A stretch of 64,000 bases of DNA from Xanthomonas sp. NCPPB 1128 (GCF_001043115.1 NZ_LFME01000010.1:1-64000), one strand, 5' to 3'; positions 17,786 through 27,322 are shown, counted from the first letter of the stretch. The notes: generated by a model from the letters alone, not told the origin. Numbers and translations are program-made.

Positions 17786-18736
17786 ATGCCCCTGCCCTTG
17801 CTGCGCCCGCTGTTGCGCCTGTTCGCTGCCCTGCTCGTCATCGCTGCCGCACCCGCCATCGCCGCGCCCGCCATCGTGTACGGGGTCAACGGCCACGACG
17901 GCCGCCCGACCTACCCGCTCAGCCAGAGCGAGGCGGTGTTCCGCCTGCTCGACCAGCGCAATTTGCGCAGCTACCGGTTCGACGTGGACCCGCGCAACTT
18001 CACCGTGCTCGACCAGTTGGTGCAGCTCTCGCGCGAGTACAACATCGCGCTGCGGCCCATGGTGTATCCGATGTCGCGGGAGATCGGCTACGCGCTGGCG
18101 CGCCGCTATGCCAACGACATCAAGGTGTGGGAAATCGGCAACGAGCAGGACCTGGACCGTGCCGCCGCGCCGGCGCGGATCGCGGCGATGACCACCATGT
18201 ACCGCGGCATGAAACAGGCCTCCGACGAGTTGGGTGCCGGCCTGCAGTTCACCATCAACATCACCGCCTGCAACAGCGACGACCATTCGGCCAACGCGCG
18301 CTGCCCCGGCGACCGCAACGGCTCGCTCTGGTTCCTGGACCAGGCGAAGGCCGCCGGCTTCGACTTCGACCGCATCAGCTTCCACTACTACGCCTTCCAC
18401 GGCGAACGCGGCTACTGGATGGATCTGTATCTCGGACAACTGCGCGCCGCCGCGCAGAAGTACGGCACCAAGGTCTACGTCAACGAGCTCAACTGCGCCG
18501 AGGTGTACACCGGCAACACCGATGGCGGCCATGCCGGCGACGGCGCCTGCTACGACAGCGTGGCGGACCTGCTGCAGACGCTGCGCAACGACTACGCCGA
18601 CGTGGTCGCCGAGATCAATCTCTACGAACTGCTCGACCAGCCGGACCAGCAGGGTGCGGAGGCGCACTTCGGCCTGATGTACGACCTGAGCCGGCCGAAA
18701 CCGACCCTGGACCTGCTGACCGGCGCCGTGCGCTGA
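17786..18736 (+). CDS. Exported glycosidase-like (TIM-barrel) protein
   Basis: A 316-residue protein with a signal peptide (residues ~1-26, ending AIAA). The ATG at 17786 follows a GGGA ribosome site. The mature part looks like a clan A glycoside hydrolase. KVWEIGNEQDL supplies the Asn-Glu pair expected for the acid/base, and KVYVNELNC could carry the nucleophilic Glu. RISFHYYAFHGERGYWMDLY lies between. I cannot assign a GH family or substrate. Several Cys in the second half suggest disulfides in the periplasm or outside the cell. Confidence 0.75.
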   Translation: MPLPLLRPLLRLFAALLVIAAAPAIAAPAIVYGVNGHDGRPTYPLSQSEAVFRLLDQRNLRSYRFDVDPRNFTVLDQLVQLSREYNIALRPMVYPMSREIGYALARRYANDIKVWEIGNEQDLDRAAAPARIAAMTTMYRGMKQASDELGAGLQFTINITACNSDDHSANARCPGDRNGSLWFLDQAKAAGFDFDRISFHYYAFHGERGYWMDLYLGQLRAAAQKYGTKVYVNELNCAEVYTGNTDGGHAGDGACYDSVADLLQTLRNDYADVVAEINLYELLDQPDQQGAEAHFGLMYDLSRPKPTLDLLTGAVR

Positions 18737-18788
18737 GCGTGCCGCGTCTTCGCATGGCGTGGTCGCCGCCTGCGGCTATGCTGCGGCG

Positions 18789-19526
18789 ATGTTCGAACTG
18801 CATCGGGTCACCCGCCGCTACGGCGACATGCTGGCGCTGGACCGGGTCGATCTCTGCATCGCCCCGGGCCGCACCACCGCCCTGATCGGCCCCAGCGGCG
18901 CCGGCAAGTCCAGCGTGCTGCGCCTGCTGCTGGGGCTGGAATGGCCCGATAGCGGCGAGGTGCGCTTCCAGGGCGAGCCGCTGCGCCGCGCCACCTTGCT
19001 GGCGCAGCGCCGGCGCATCGGCTACGTGATCCAGGAGGGCGGCCTGTTCCCGCACCTGAGCGCCCGCGACAACGCCGCCTTGCTGGCGCGCACGCTGGGC
19101 TGGGCGCGGCCGCGCATCGAGGCGCGCCTGCATGAGCTCGCGGCGTTGTGCCGCCTGCCGGAAGCGCTGCTGGGGCGCTACCCGGCCGAGCTGTCCGGCG
19201 GCCAACGCCAGCGCGTGGGGCTGATCCGCGCCTTGTTGCTGGACCCGCCGGTGCTGCTGCTGGACGAGCCGCTGGGCGCGCTCGACCCGATCGTGCGCCA
19301 CGAACTGCAGACGCAGATGCGCGAGCTGTTCGCGCTGCTCGGCAAGACCGTGGTGCTGGTGACCCACGATGTCGCCGAGGCCGCCTACCTCGGCGATACC
19401 CTGGTGCTGATGCGCGGCGGCCGCGTGCTGCAGGAAGGCAGCGCGCGCACCATGCTGGAGGCGCCGGCCGATCCGTTCGTGAGCCAGTTCCTGCTGGCGC
19501 AGCGCACCCTGGAGGATGCGCGGTGA
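18789..19526 (+). CDS. ABC transporter ATP-binding protein (osmoprotectant type)
   Basis: A 245-residue ATPase. Walker A is GPSGAGKSS, the Q-loop is VIQEGG, the signature is LSGGQRQRVGLIRALL, Walker B is VLLLDEPLGALD and the H-loop is VTHD. Similarity to OpuCA/OsmV/YehX-type ATPases and the partner gene suggest import of betaine or a related compatible solute. It lacks the CBS domains found at the C-terminus of OpuCA. Overlaps the next gene by 4 bp (GTGA). Confidence 0.88.
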   Translation: MFELHRVTRRYGDMLALDRVDLCIAPGRTTALIGPSGAGKSSVLRLLLGLEWPDSGEVRFQGEPLRRATLLAQRRRIGYVIQEGGLFPHLSARDNAALLARTLGWARPRIEARLHELAALCRLPEALLGRYPAELSGGQRQRVGLIRALLLDPPVLLLDEPLGALDPIVRHELQTQMRELFALLGKTVVLVTHDVAEAAYLGDTLVLMRGGRVLQEGSARTMLEAPADPFVSQFLLAQRTLEDAR

Positions 19527-21025
19527 CGTCGCCAAGCGCGCGCTGGCGCACGATCGCGCTGGTCGCCTTGGGCGGCCTGGCCAGCCTGCTGGGCCTGCCG
19601 GCCGCTGCGGCCGACGCCAAGGTCATGGTCGGCTCGAAGAACTTCACCGAAGCGGTGGTGCTGGGCGAGATCGCCGCTGGCGCCGGGCGCCAGGCCGGGG
19701 TCGAGGTCGAGCATCGGCGCCAGCTCGGCGGCACCCGCATCCTGTGGCGTGCGCTGGAGCAGGGTTCGATCGACGCCTATGCCGAGTACACCGGCACCCT
19801 GGCCGCCGAACTGCTGCAGATGCCCGGCGCCGACGACGACGCACTGCGCAAGGCGCTGGCGCAGCGCGGCCTGGCGATGAGCGCGCCGCTGGGCTTCGAC
19901 AACACTTATGCCTTCGGCATGCGCCGGCAACGTGCGCAGGCGCTGGGCATCGTGCGCCTGTCGGATCTGGCCGCGCATCCGACGCTCAAATTCGGGCTGA
20001 GCAACGAGTTCGTCTCGCGCGCCGACGGCTGGCCCGGCGTGCGCGACGCCTACCGCCTGCCGCAGACCCCGACCGGCCTGGACCACGATCTCGCCTACCG
20101 CGCGCTGGACAGCGGCGCGATCGACCTCACCGACCTGTACAGCACCGACGCCGAGATCCCCGCGCATGACCTGCTGGTGCTGCAGGACGACAAGCACTAC
20201 TTCCCGCGCTACGCCGCGGTGTTCCTGTACCGCGCCGACTTGGCGCAGCGCGCGCCGCACTTCGTGCAGGCACTGCAGGGATTGGGCGGGCGCATCGACG
20301 CAGCGACCATGCAACGGCTCAACGCCGAGGCCAAGCTCGACAAGCGCGCCGAAAGCGCCATCGCCGCACATTGGCTGGGCATCGCCGCGCCGGTCGAGGA
20401 CGGGCGCCTGCAACGGCTGCTGCAGCGCACCCGCGAGCACCTGGCGCTGGTCGGGCTGTCGCTGGGCCTGGCCCTGCTGGTGGCGCTGCCGCTGGGCATC
20501 CTGGCGGCGCACCGGCCACGGCTCGGCCAAGCGGTGCTGGCGCTGACCGGCGTGCTGCAGACGCTGCCGTCGCTGGCGGTGTTCGTGTTCATGATCCCGT
20601 TGTTCGGCATCGGCGCCAAACCGGCGATCGCGGCGCTGTTCCTGTACAGCCTGCTGCCGATCGTGCGCAACACGCATGCCGGCATTACCGGCATCCCGCG
20701 TGACCTGCGCGAGACCGCCGCCGCGCTCGGCCTGCCGCCGGGCACCCGGCTGTGGCGGATCGAACTGCCGCTGGCACTGCGCACCCTCCTCGCCGGCATC
20801 AAGACCGCGGCGGTGATCAACGTCGGCACCGCCACCCTCGGCGCATTGATCGGCGCCGGCGGCTACGGCCAGCCGATCCTCACCGGCATCCGCCTGGACG
20901 ACCTCGGCCTGATCCTGGAAGGCGCGGTGCCGGCGGCGCTGCTGGCGCTGCTGGTGCAGGGCCTGTTCGAGCTGCTGGAGCGGGTGCTGGCGCCGCGCGG
21001 GTTGCGTCTGGCGGCACGGCGGTGA
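19523..21025 (+). CDS. Fused substrate-binding / permease protein, osmoprotectant-type ABC importer
   Basis: A 500-residue fusion starting at GTG 19523. After a signal-like helix, residues ~31-290 form an OpuAC/OsmX-type binding domain, recognised by VMVGSKNFTEAVVLGEI and IDAYAEYTGTL. The C-terminal half (residues ~310-500) is a BPD_transp_1 permease. It has about five or six helices and the EAA-like motif ETAAALGLPPGTRLWRIELP. The fusion keeps binding protein and channel in one chain at the inner membrane, as known in some OpuC-like systems. Ligand (betaine, choline, carnitine) is inferred from family only. Confidence 0.88.
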   Translation: MTSPSARWRTIALVALGGLASLLGLPAAAADAKVMVGSKNFTEAVVLGEIAAGAGRQAGVEVEHRRQLGGTRILWRALEQGSIDAYAEYTGTLAAELLQMPGADDDALRKALAQRGLAMSAPLGFDNTYAFGMRRQRAQALGIVRLSDLAAHPTLKFGLSNEFVSRADGWPGVRDAYRLPQTPTGLDHDLAYRALDSGAIDLTDLYSTDAEIPAHDLLVLQDDKHYFPRYAAVFLYRADLAQRAPHFVQALQGLGGRIDAATMQRLNAEAKLDKRAESAIAAHWLGIAAPVEDGRLQRLLQRTREHLALVGLSLGLALLVALPLGILAAHRPRLGQAVLALTGVLQTLPSLAVFVFMIPLFGIGAKPAIAALFLYSLLPIVRNTHAGITGIPRDLRETAAALGLPPGTRLWRIELPLALRTLLAGIKTAAVINVGTATLGALIGAGGYGQPILTGIRLDDLGLILEGAVPAALLALLVQGLFELLERVLAPRGLRLAARR

Positions 21026-21109
21026 ATCTGGCTCCGCGCCTGCGAATCAGATGTGCGCCGAGCGTTAGCAGCCCGGGCACCCACACGAGACGATCACGCC
21101 GACGTGAGG

Positions 21110-21176
21110 GTCGCGGCTGAAGCCGCTCCTACGAGAGAAGCGGCATGCATCCTGCAGGAGCGGCTTCAGCCGCGAC
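21110..21176. repeat. GTAG-type REP pair
   Basis: Two inverted copies of a 23-bp palindromic unit (GTCGCGGCTGAAGCCGCTCC plus TAC at 21110-21132; its complement at 21154-21176, first bases degenerate). They lie between the convergent transporter and aminotransferase-like genes and can form a long hairpin. The rest of the 251-bp gap shows nothing else. Confidence 0.9.
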
Positions 21177-21276
21177 GCACGAAGGCGTGCACCTCGACGT
21201 GATCGACGATCCGGATCGGTCGTCGGCTGCCTTCCTCATGGAAACTGGCGAAAGACGCGATCGCACACGCGTGCCT

Positions 21277-22485
21277 TCAAGCACGCACCACCGCCACCAT
21301 CTCTCGCGCCAGGCCGCGCATCGCCTCCGGCGTCAACTGCAGATACGGCGCGATGCGTAGGGCACCATGGCGATGGGTGCAGATCACCTGCGCGTGCTGC
21401 AGCCACGGCAGCAAGGCCGGCATCGTCGACGCCGGCGAACGCAGCGCGTACAAATGCGGCGCATGCCCTGACGCGATCCAGTCGCCCGCCCCCAGTGCGT
21501 GCAGCTCCGCGTCGAACGCCGCGCCAAGCGCGCCGAGCCGCTGCGCGATGCGTGCCGGCTGCCATTGCTGCAGCTGCTGCAGCGCCGCGCTGGCCATCGC
21601 CAGCCGCAGCGGATCGGCCACGCCGCCGGCATCGAAGCGGCGCGCGCCGCTGCGATACGGCGGCGGTGCCTCGGCCGGGAACTGCCAGTCACCGCCCGGA
21701 TCGCGCGCCTGCCAGTGCTGCTCGAACGGCACACCGTGCACGCGCCAGTGCGGCGAGGCCCACAGCCACGCCAGCCCCATCGGCCCGAGCAGCCATTTGT
21801 GTCCGACCGAAACCACGAAATCCGGCCGCCAGACGTCCAGCCGCACCGGCAGCACGCCCAGGCTCTGGCTCAGGTCCAGCACCAGCATCGCGCCGGCCGC
21901 ATGCACGCGCGGTGCGATGCGATCCAGATCCAGCAGACTGCCGTCGCGCCAGTAGGTGTTGGGCAGGGTCGCCACGCGCACGCGCGGCTGAGCGTCCAGT
22001 GTCGCCAGCACTGCGGCGGTCCAGTCCTGCCCAGGCGCGCGCCGCACCACTGCCAGCTGCGCGCCGCTCTCGGCACAGCGTTGCTGCCACGCCAGCAGGT
22101 TGGAGGGGAACTGGCCGTCGAGCAGCAACACCGCATCGCCTGGCGCCAATGGCACCTGCCGCGCCGCGATGGCCAGGCCGTAGGCGGCCGACGGCACCAT
22201 CGCCACGCCCTCGCTGTCGCCGGCGAACACGGTCGCTGCGGCCAGCGCGCGCAGGTCTTCGATCTGCGCGCGCCAGGCATCGAAGGAGAGCGTCCACGGC
22301 GCGATCGCATCGGCCAGCGCCGCATGCCCGGCGGCCAGGGCACGGTGCAGGCGTGGTCCTTTGCTGGCGGTGTCCAGGTAGCGCACGCCGGTCGGCAGTG
22401 CGAACGCTTCCGCCGCGGCATCGAGGTCGACCGGGTCGCCGGCGGAACCCGAACCGGCAGGGTGGTGCAAGGTGGTCGTAGACAT
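21277..22485 (-). CDS. Class V aminotransferase-fold PLP enzyme (possible EgtE-like C-S lyase)
   Basis: A 402-residue PLP enzyme. The ATG at 22485 gives MSTTTLHHPAG. VRYLDTASKGPRLH is the usual N-terminal segment and SVGHKWLLGP holds the Schiff-base Lys. AMLVLDLSQSLG carries the cofactor-binding Asp. It is divergent from egtB-egtD with only 70 bp between starts, so a job in ergothioneine synthesis, cleaving the cysteine sulfoxide conjugate as EgtE does, is plausible. The family also holds desulfurases and kynureninase-like enzymes, so this remains an inference. Confidence 0.82.
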   Translation of the reverse strand: MSTTTLHHPAGSGSAGDPVDLDAAAEAFALPTGVRYLDTASKGPRLHRALAAGHAALADAIAPWTLSFDAWRAQIEDLRALAAATVFAGDSEGVAMVPSAAYGLAIAARQVPLAPGDAVLLLDGQFPSNLLAWQQRCAESGAQLAVVRRAPGQDWTAAVLATLDAQPRVRVATLPNTYWRDGSLLDLDRIAPRVHAAGAMLVLDLSQSLGVLPVRLDVWRPDFVVSVGHKWLLGPMGLAWLWASPHWRVHGVPFEQHWQARDPGGDWQFPAEAPPPYRSGARRFDAGGVADPLRLAMASAALQQLQQWQPARIAQRLGALGAAFDAELHALGAGDWIASGHAPHLYALRSPASTMPALLPWLQHAQVICTHRHGALRIAPYLQLTPEAMRGLAREMVAVVRA

Positions 22486-22555
22486 GTGGCTAGGGTAACG
22501 CCGTGGTCCGCGACGCGTGACGGTCCGTTCACGCCGCTGCGCTAAGACTGCATTG

Positions 22556-23845
22556 ATGCAAGCGATCTCTCCGGCGTCACCGCCCTCGCCCATCGCATCC
22601 GTCGCGACGCTGGCGGACCGCCTGCGCCGCGTGCGCGCACGCAGCCGTCATCTCGCCGCGCCGTTGAGCGAAGAAGACGCGATGGTGCAGAGCATGGACG
22701 ACGCCAGCCCGGCCAAATGGCATCTGGCGCACACCACCTGGTTCTTCGAGCGTTTCGTGCTCGGCGCCGATCCGGCGTACCGCGCGCATGATCCCCAGTG
22801 GGACTACCTGTTCAACAGCTATTACCAGAGCATCGGCCCGGCGCATGCGCGGCCGCATCGCGGCTTGCTGTCGCGGCCCTCGCTCGCGCAGGTGCTGGAC
22901 TACCGCAGCGAGATCGACACGCGCGTGCTGGCGCAGTTGCAGGCAGGCGCGCTTGAGCCGCAGACCCTGCAGATCCTGGAGCTGGGCCTGCAGCACGAGC
23001 AGCAACACCAGGAACTGCTGCTGACCGACATCAAGCATGCGTTCTGGCGCAATCCGCTGGGTCCGGCGTATCGCGCGGACCTGGCGACACAACACGCGCC
23101 GGCGTCTGCGCTGCGTTGGTTGCAGCGCGACGAACAGATCAGCGAGATCGGAGCTGCCGCCTGGCCGGCGCAGACGACCTTCGCCTACGACAACGAATCG
23201 CCGCGACATCGCGTGCTGGTGCCGGCGCATGCGCTGGCCAGCCGACCGGTGAGCAATGCCGAATACGCCGAATTCATCGCCGACGGCGGCTATGGCACGG
23301 TCGGGCTATGGCTCAGCGACGGCTGGGCTCAACGGTGCGCCGAGGACTGGCAGCGCCCGCTGTACTGGCATGCCGATGGCGTGCGCGAATTCACCCTCGG
23401 CGGCTGGCGCGAGCGCGATCCGCATGCGCCGGTGTGTCATCTCAGCCTGTTCGAGGCCGATGCCTTTGCGCGCTGGGCCGGCGCGCGCCTGCCGACCGAG
23501 GCAGAGTGGGAACAGGCCGCCACCGGCGTCGCCATCGCCGGCAATTTCGTCGAGACCGATGCGCTGCACCCGCAACCGGCCGCGCCGGCCGACACCGGTC
23601 TGCAACAGTTGTTCGGCGATGTCTGGGAATGGACCGGCAGCGCCTATCTGCCTTATCCCGGCTTCCGCCCATGGTCGGGCACGCTGGGCGAATACAACGG
23701 CAAGTTCATGAATGCGCAGTGGGTGTTGCGCGGCGGCAGCTGCGCCACGCCGCACGATCACATCCGCGCCAGCTACCGCAACTTCTTCCCCTCCGATGCG
23801 CGGTGGCAGTTCGCCGGCGTGCGCCTGGCCAAGGATTCCGCATGA
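22556..23845 (+). CDS. egtB: Ergothioneine synthase EgtB (iron-dependent sulfoxide synthase)
   Basis: A 429-residue enzyme that joins hercynine to a thiol donor with oxygen. An N-terminal DinB-like domain carries the three-His iron site: WHLAHT near residue 56 and the LQHEQQHQE motif (His147 and His151). A C-terminal FGE-sulfatase domain (GDVWEWTGSAYLPYPGFRPW, VLRGGSCATPHDH) follows. The start is the ATG at 22556. The stop overlaps the egtD start by 4 bp. The donor, cysteine or gamma-glutamylcysteine, cannot be told; no egtA or egtC is next to it. Confidence 0.92.
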   Translation: MQAISPASPPSPIASVATLADRLRRVRARSRHLAAPLSEEDAMVQSMDDASPAKWHLAHTTWFFERFVLGADPAYRAHDPQWDYLFNSYYQSIGPAHARPHRGLLSRPSLAQVLDYRSEIDTRVLAQLQAGALEPQTLQILELGLQHEQQHQELLLTDIKHAFWRNPLGPAYRADLATQHAPASALRWLQRDEQISEIGAAAWPAQTTFAYDNESPRHRVLVPAHALASRPVSNAEYAEFIADGGYGTVGLWLSDGWAQRCAEDWQRPLYWHADGVREFTLGGWRERDPHAPVCHLSLFEADAFARWAGARLPTEAEWEQAATGVAIAGNFVETDALHPQPAAPADTGLQQLFGDVWEWTGSAYLPYPGFRPWSGTLGEYNGKFMNAQWVLRGGSCATPHDHIRASYRNFFPSDARWQFAGVRLAKDSA

Positions 23846-24825
23846 ATGCCGCAACCGCCCGTGCCCTGACCGAAGCCGCCCTGACCGACCTGCATCCGCA
23901 GCCGGACGACATTACCGCCGATGCGATCGCCGGGCTGTCGTGCAGCCCCAAGCAACTGCCGTCCAAGTATTTCTACGACGCCGAGGGTTCGCGCCTGTTC
24001 GAGGCGATCACCCGCCAGCCCGAGTACTACCTGACCCGTACCGAGCTGGACCTGCTGGAGGCGCGGATGCCGTCGATCGCGCAGGCGGTGGGCACCGGCG
24101 CGCACGTGGTGGAACTGGGCAGCGGCAGCGGCCGCAAGACCCAGTTGCTGCTGGACGGCCTGCGCATGCCGGTGGCCTACACGCCCATCGAGATTTCCCG
24201 CGACATGCTGATGTCCAGCACCGCGCGGCTGGCCGAGCGCTTCCCGCACATCCAGATGCTGCCGGTATGCGCCGACTTCACCACGCCGGTGGCGCTGCCG
24301 GCGCCGCTGCGCGGCGCGCGCCGCACCCTGGTGTTCTTCCCCGGCTCGACCCTGGGCAACTTCACCCGCGAGGACGGCATCGCCCTGCTGCGCTCGATGC
24401 GCCAGACCATGGGTGCGGACGGCTGCGCGCTGATCGGCATCGACTTGGTCAAGGACACGGCGCTGCTGGCAGCAGCTTACAACGACGCTGCCGGCGTCAC
24501 CGCCGCGTTTACCCTGAACCTGCTGCGCCGGCTCAACCGCGAGATCGGCGGCGACTTCGACCTGGCGCAGTTCCGCCATCGTGCGGTCTATTCGGAAACG
24601 CGCCAGCGCATCGAGACCTTCCTGGTCAGCCAGTGTGCGCAGCAGGTGCACGTGGCCGGGCGCCGCTTCGATTTTGCCGAAGGCGAAGCGATGCAGGTCG
24701 AATACAGCCACAAGTACACCGACCAGAGCTTCGCGGCGATGGCCGCCGAAGCCGGCCTGCGCGTCAGCCACGGCTGGAATGCGCAGGACGATGCGTTCGG
24801 GCTGCGGTTGCTGCAGGTGGTCTGA
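23842..24825 (+). CDS. egtD: L-histidine N-alpha-methyltransferase EgtD
   Basis: A 327-residue SAM-dependent enzyme that trimethylates histidine to hercynine, the first step of ergothioneine synthesis. SPKQLPSKYFYDAEGSRLF and the SAM site VVELGSGSGRKT are typical. So are LVFFPGSTLGNF and the C-terminal VEYSHKYT. Full family length. Translationally coupled to egtB. A GGGATT-rich repeat starts at the base after its stop. Confidence 0.95.
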   Translation: MNAATARALTEAALTDLHPQPDDITADAIAGLSCSPKQLPSKYFYDAEGSRLFEAITRQPEYYLTRTELDLLEARMPSIAQAVGTGAHVVELGSGSGRKTQLLLDGLRMPVAYTPIEISRDMLMSSTARLAERFPHIQMLPVCADFTTPVALPAPLRGARRTLVFFPGSTLGNFTREDGIALLRSMRQTMGADGCALIGIDLVKDTALLAAAYNDAAGVTAAFTLNLLRRLNREIGGDFDLAQFRHRAVYSETRQRIETFLVSQCAQQVHVAGRRFDFAEGEAMQVEYSHKYTDQSFAAMAAEAGLRVSHGWNAQDDAFGLRLLQVV

Positions 24826-24869
24826 AGGCTGGGATTGGGGAATCGGGATTAGGGATTCGCAAAAGCGGA
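24826..24869. repeat. GGGATT-rich element, left arm only
   Basis: Begins at the base after the egtD stop (AGGCTGGGATTGGGG) and runs through GGGATTAGGGATTCGC to AAAAGCGG. Same family as the elements at 35408, 54832 and 57690 but without a complementary right arm. Confidence 0.8.
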
Positions 24870-24921
24870 TACAGCGCGCGCTGAGCAGCTTCCTGTCAAC
24901 AGCACCCGCGTTACATTCCTC

Positions 24922-24987
24922 GTAGGAGCGGCTTCAGCCGCGACGGGCCTTCCCAGAAAAGCCTGTCGCGGCTGAAGCCGCTCCTAC
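24922..24987. repeat. GTAG-type REP pair
   Basis: Inverted 23-bp units at 24922-24944 and 24965-24987, separated by 20 bp, lying between convergent egtD and nadE. Near-perfect copies of the unit seen at 21110 and 47475. Confidence 0.92.
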
Positions 24988-25021
24988 GCCATATACGCCA
25001 TCTGCCAGGTCGGCTACCGCG

Positions 25022-26659
25022 TCAGGCCTGATACCCATTGCTGATCGGATAACGCCGCTCGCGGCCGAACGCGCGGCGCGACACCTTCGGCCCCGGCGCG
25101 GCCTGGTGGCGCTTCCACTCGCTGATACGCACCAGCCGCACCACGCGGTCGACCACGTCCGCCGCATACCCGGCGGCGACGATCTCGTCGCGCGATTCCT
25201 CCTGGTCGACGTAGCGGTACAGGATGCCGTCGAGCACGTCGTAGGGCGGCAGCGAGTCCTGGTCGGTCTGGTTGGCGCGCAGTTCCGCCGAGGGCGGCCG
25301 CGCGATCACCGCCGGCGGGATCACCGGCGTGCCGCCGACCGTGTTGCGCCACTTCGCCAGGCCGAACACCTCGGTCTTGTACAGGTCCTTCAGCGGCGCG
25401 TAGCCGCCGCACATGTCGCCGTAGATGGTGGCGTAGCCCACCGCGTACTCGCTCTTGTTGCCGGTGGTCAGCAACAGGCCGCCGAACTTGTTGGCCAGCG
25501 CCATCAGGATCACGCCGCGGCTGCGCGACTGCAGGTTCTCTTCGGTGACGTCAGGTTCGGTGCCGGCGAACAGCGGGCCGAGCGCGCTCAGCAGGCCTTC
25601 GAAGGCCGGCTCGATCGCCACGGTTTCCAGCTTGACCCTCAGCGTGCGGCACTGTTCGGCAGCCAGGTCGTTGGAGAGATCTGCGGTGTAGCGCGACGGC
25701 AAGCGCACCGCGGTGACGTTGTCGGCGCCCAGCGCGTCCACCGCCATCGCCAGCACCAGTGCCGAATCGATGCCGCCGGACAGGCCCAGCCACACCTTGG
25801 AAAAGCGATTCTTGGCGCAGTAGTCCTGCAGCCCGCGCACCACCGCGCGCCAGGCCAGCGCATCCATGCTCTCGTCGCCGTCGTCGGTCCAGCGCAGCGG
25901 CGCGAAGCGGCGCGCGGCGGTGTCGTACTCCACCACCAGCCATTGGTCGGTGAAGGCGGCCGCGGCCGGATGCACGGTGCCGTCGCCGTCGGCCACCACC
26001 GAGGCGCCGTCGAACACCAGCGCATCCTGGCCGCCGACCACGTTGAGATAGGCCAGCGCCGCCCCGCTCTCGCGGCTGCGCTCGGCCAGCAAGGCATCGC
26101 GCTGCGCGTGCTTGCCACGCTCGTAGGGCGAGGCGTTGGGCACCAGCACCAGTTCCGCGCCCGCCCGCACGGTCGCCGCCAGCGGCTCCGGGAACCACAG
26201 GTCCTCGCAGATCACCAGGCCGACCGGCGTGCCCTTGACCTCGAACACACAGTTCTCGCCGTCCGGATCGACGTCGAAATAGCGGCGCTCGTCGAACACC
26301 GCGTAGTTGGGCAGTTCGCGCTTGCGGTAGGTGCGCTCGATGCGCCCGCCACGCAGCACGCTGGCAGCGTTGTAGACCACGCTGCCGGCACTCTGCGGCC
26401 AGCCCACCACCGCGACGATACCGTGCACCTGCGCGGCGATGCGCTGCACCGCGCGCTCGCAATCGGCCAGGAAACCCGGCCGCAACAGCAGGTCCTCCGG
26501 CGGGTAGCCGCTGACCGCCAGTTCCGGGAACAGCACCACGTCGGCGCCGTACGCGTCGCGCGCCTCCTCGATCAACGCAATGATCCGGTCGGTGTTCTGG
26601 GCGACGGCGCCCACCGGGAAATCGAACTGGGCCATGGCGAGGCGGAGGGAGGCGGACAT
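25022..26659 (-). CDS. nadE: Glutamine-dependent NAD+ synthase
   Basis: A 545-residue enzyme that amidates deamido-NAD. The N-terminal nitrilase domain supplies ammonia from glutamine with a Glu/Lys/Cys triad visible in FPELAVSGYPPED, YRKRELPNY and VICEDLWFPE. The C-terminal synthetase domain has the P-loop WLGLSGGIDSAL and LLTTGNKSEYAVGY. The ATG at 26659 follows AAGG. A longer in-frame ORF to 26872 lacks support. Confidence 0.95.
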   Translation of the reverse strand: MSASLRLAMAQFDFPVGAVAQNTDRIIALIEEARDAYGADVVLFPELAVSGYPPEDLLLRPGFLADCERAVQRIAAQVHGIVAVVGWPQSAGSVVYNAASVLRGGRIERTYRKRELPNYAVFDERRYFDVDPDGENCVFEVKGTPVGLVICEDLWFPEPLAATVRAGAELVLVPNASPYERGKHAQRDALLAERSRESGAALAYLNVVGGQDALVFDGASVVADGDGTVHPAAAAFTDQWLVVEYDTAARRFAPLRWTDDGDESMDALAWRAVVRGLQDYCAKNRFSKVWLGLSGGIDSALVLAMAVDALGADNVTAVRLPSRYTADLSNDLAAEQCRTLRVKLETVAIEPAFEGLLSALGPLFAGTEPDVTEENLQSRSRGVILMALANKFGGLLLTTGNKSEYAVGYATIYGDMCGGYAPLKDLYKTEVFGLAKWRNTVGGTPVIPPAVIARPPSAELRANQTDQDSLPPYDVLDGILYRYVDQEESRDEIVAAGYAADVVDRVVRLVRISEWKRHQAAPGPKVSRRAFGRERRYPISNGYQA

Positions 26660-26927
26660 AGGCAACCTTGCAGGAACGAGTAGGAGACACGCAGGCGCCA
26701 CGCGAGCGCATCGCACCTGCCGCGGCGCCGCTGCTTCGCGTGCCGCCATGCGCAGTGTAGCGCTGTGCCGGGTTGCGGCCGATGATGCACATGCCGCCAC
26801 GTTGGAATGCGGCATGTGGCCCGGGCAGGCGGCATCTTGGTGAGCGCATGGCGGCAGCAGCGGCGATGCCAAAGGACGCTCCCTCTGGCGCGCGCCCCCG
26901 AGAGAGCCGCTTAGTCAGGCACCCCGC

Positions 26928-26950
26928 GTCGCGACTGAAGTCGCTCCTAC
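26928..26950 (-). repeat. Single REP unit (variant)
   Basis: GTCGCGACTGAAGTCGCTCC plus TAC. It has two changes from the common unit (GCGACTGAAGTCGC instead of GCGGCTGAAGCCGC), and they are compensatory, so the stem is kept. Confidence 0.85.
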
Positions 26951-27055
26951 GAGGGGCGGCATGCCGAGTGCTGGCCGATGCACTGTCGAAGAACTTCAGG
27001 GCAGCTCGAACAACGTGCTTTTGCCGCGGCTCAGCGCGACATGTCGTGACACTCG

Positions 27056-27120
27056 CAGGAGCGGCTTCAGCGGCGACGGGCATTCCCGGTAACGCCCATC
27101 GCGGCTGAAGCCGCTCCTAC
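27056..27120. repeat. GTAG-type REP pair
   Basis: Inverted units at 27056-27077 and 27098-27120 with a 20-bp loop. The left unit has one mismatch in its own stem. Confidence 0.88.
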
Positions 27121-27299
27121 GAAAGCGTGTGCTTGCGTTTTGAAGGCAATCGCCGCGAGGTGCCGCTCAGCGCTGGCCGTTGGTTCGTCTTCGCCCCCCA
27201 GACTGCGTTGCCCGCACTGCGCCGCGACACACGGATGCAATCCAGCCGATACCTACAGCAGCGGTTCCCGACGATGCGCCGGGTACTGCAGCATCCCGC

Positions 27300-27322
27300 G
27301 TCGCGGCTGAAGCCGCTCCTAC
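27300..27322 (-). repeat. Single REP unit
   Basis: Exact copy of the common 23-bp unit (GTCGCGGCTGAAGCCGCTCC plus TAC) with no partner nearby. Confidence 0.88.
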
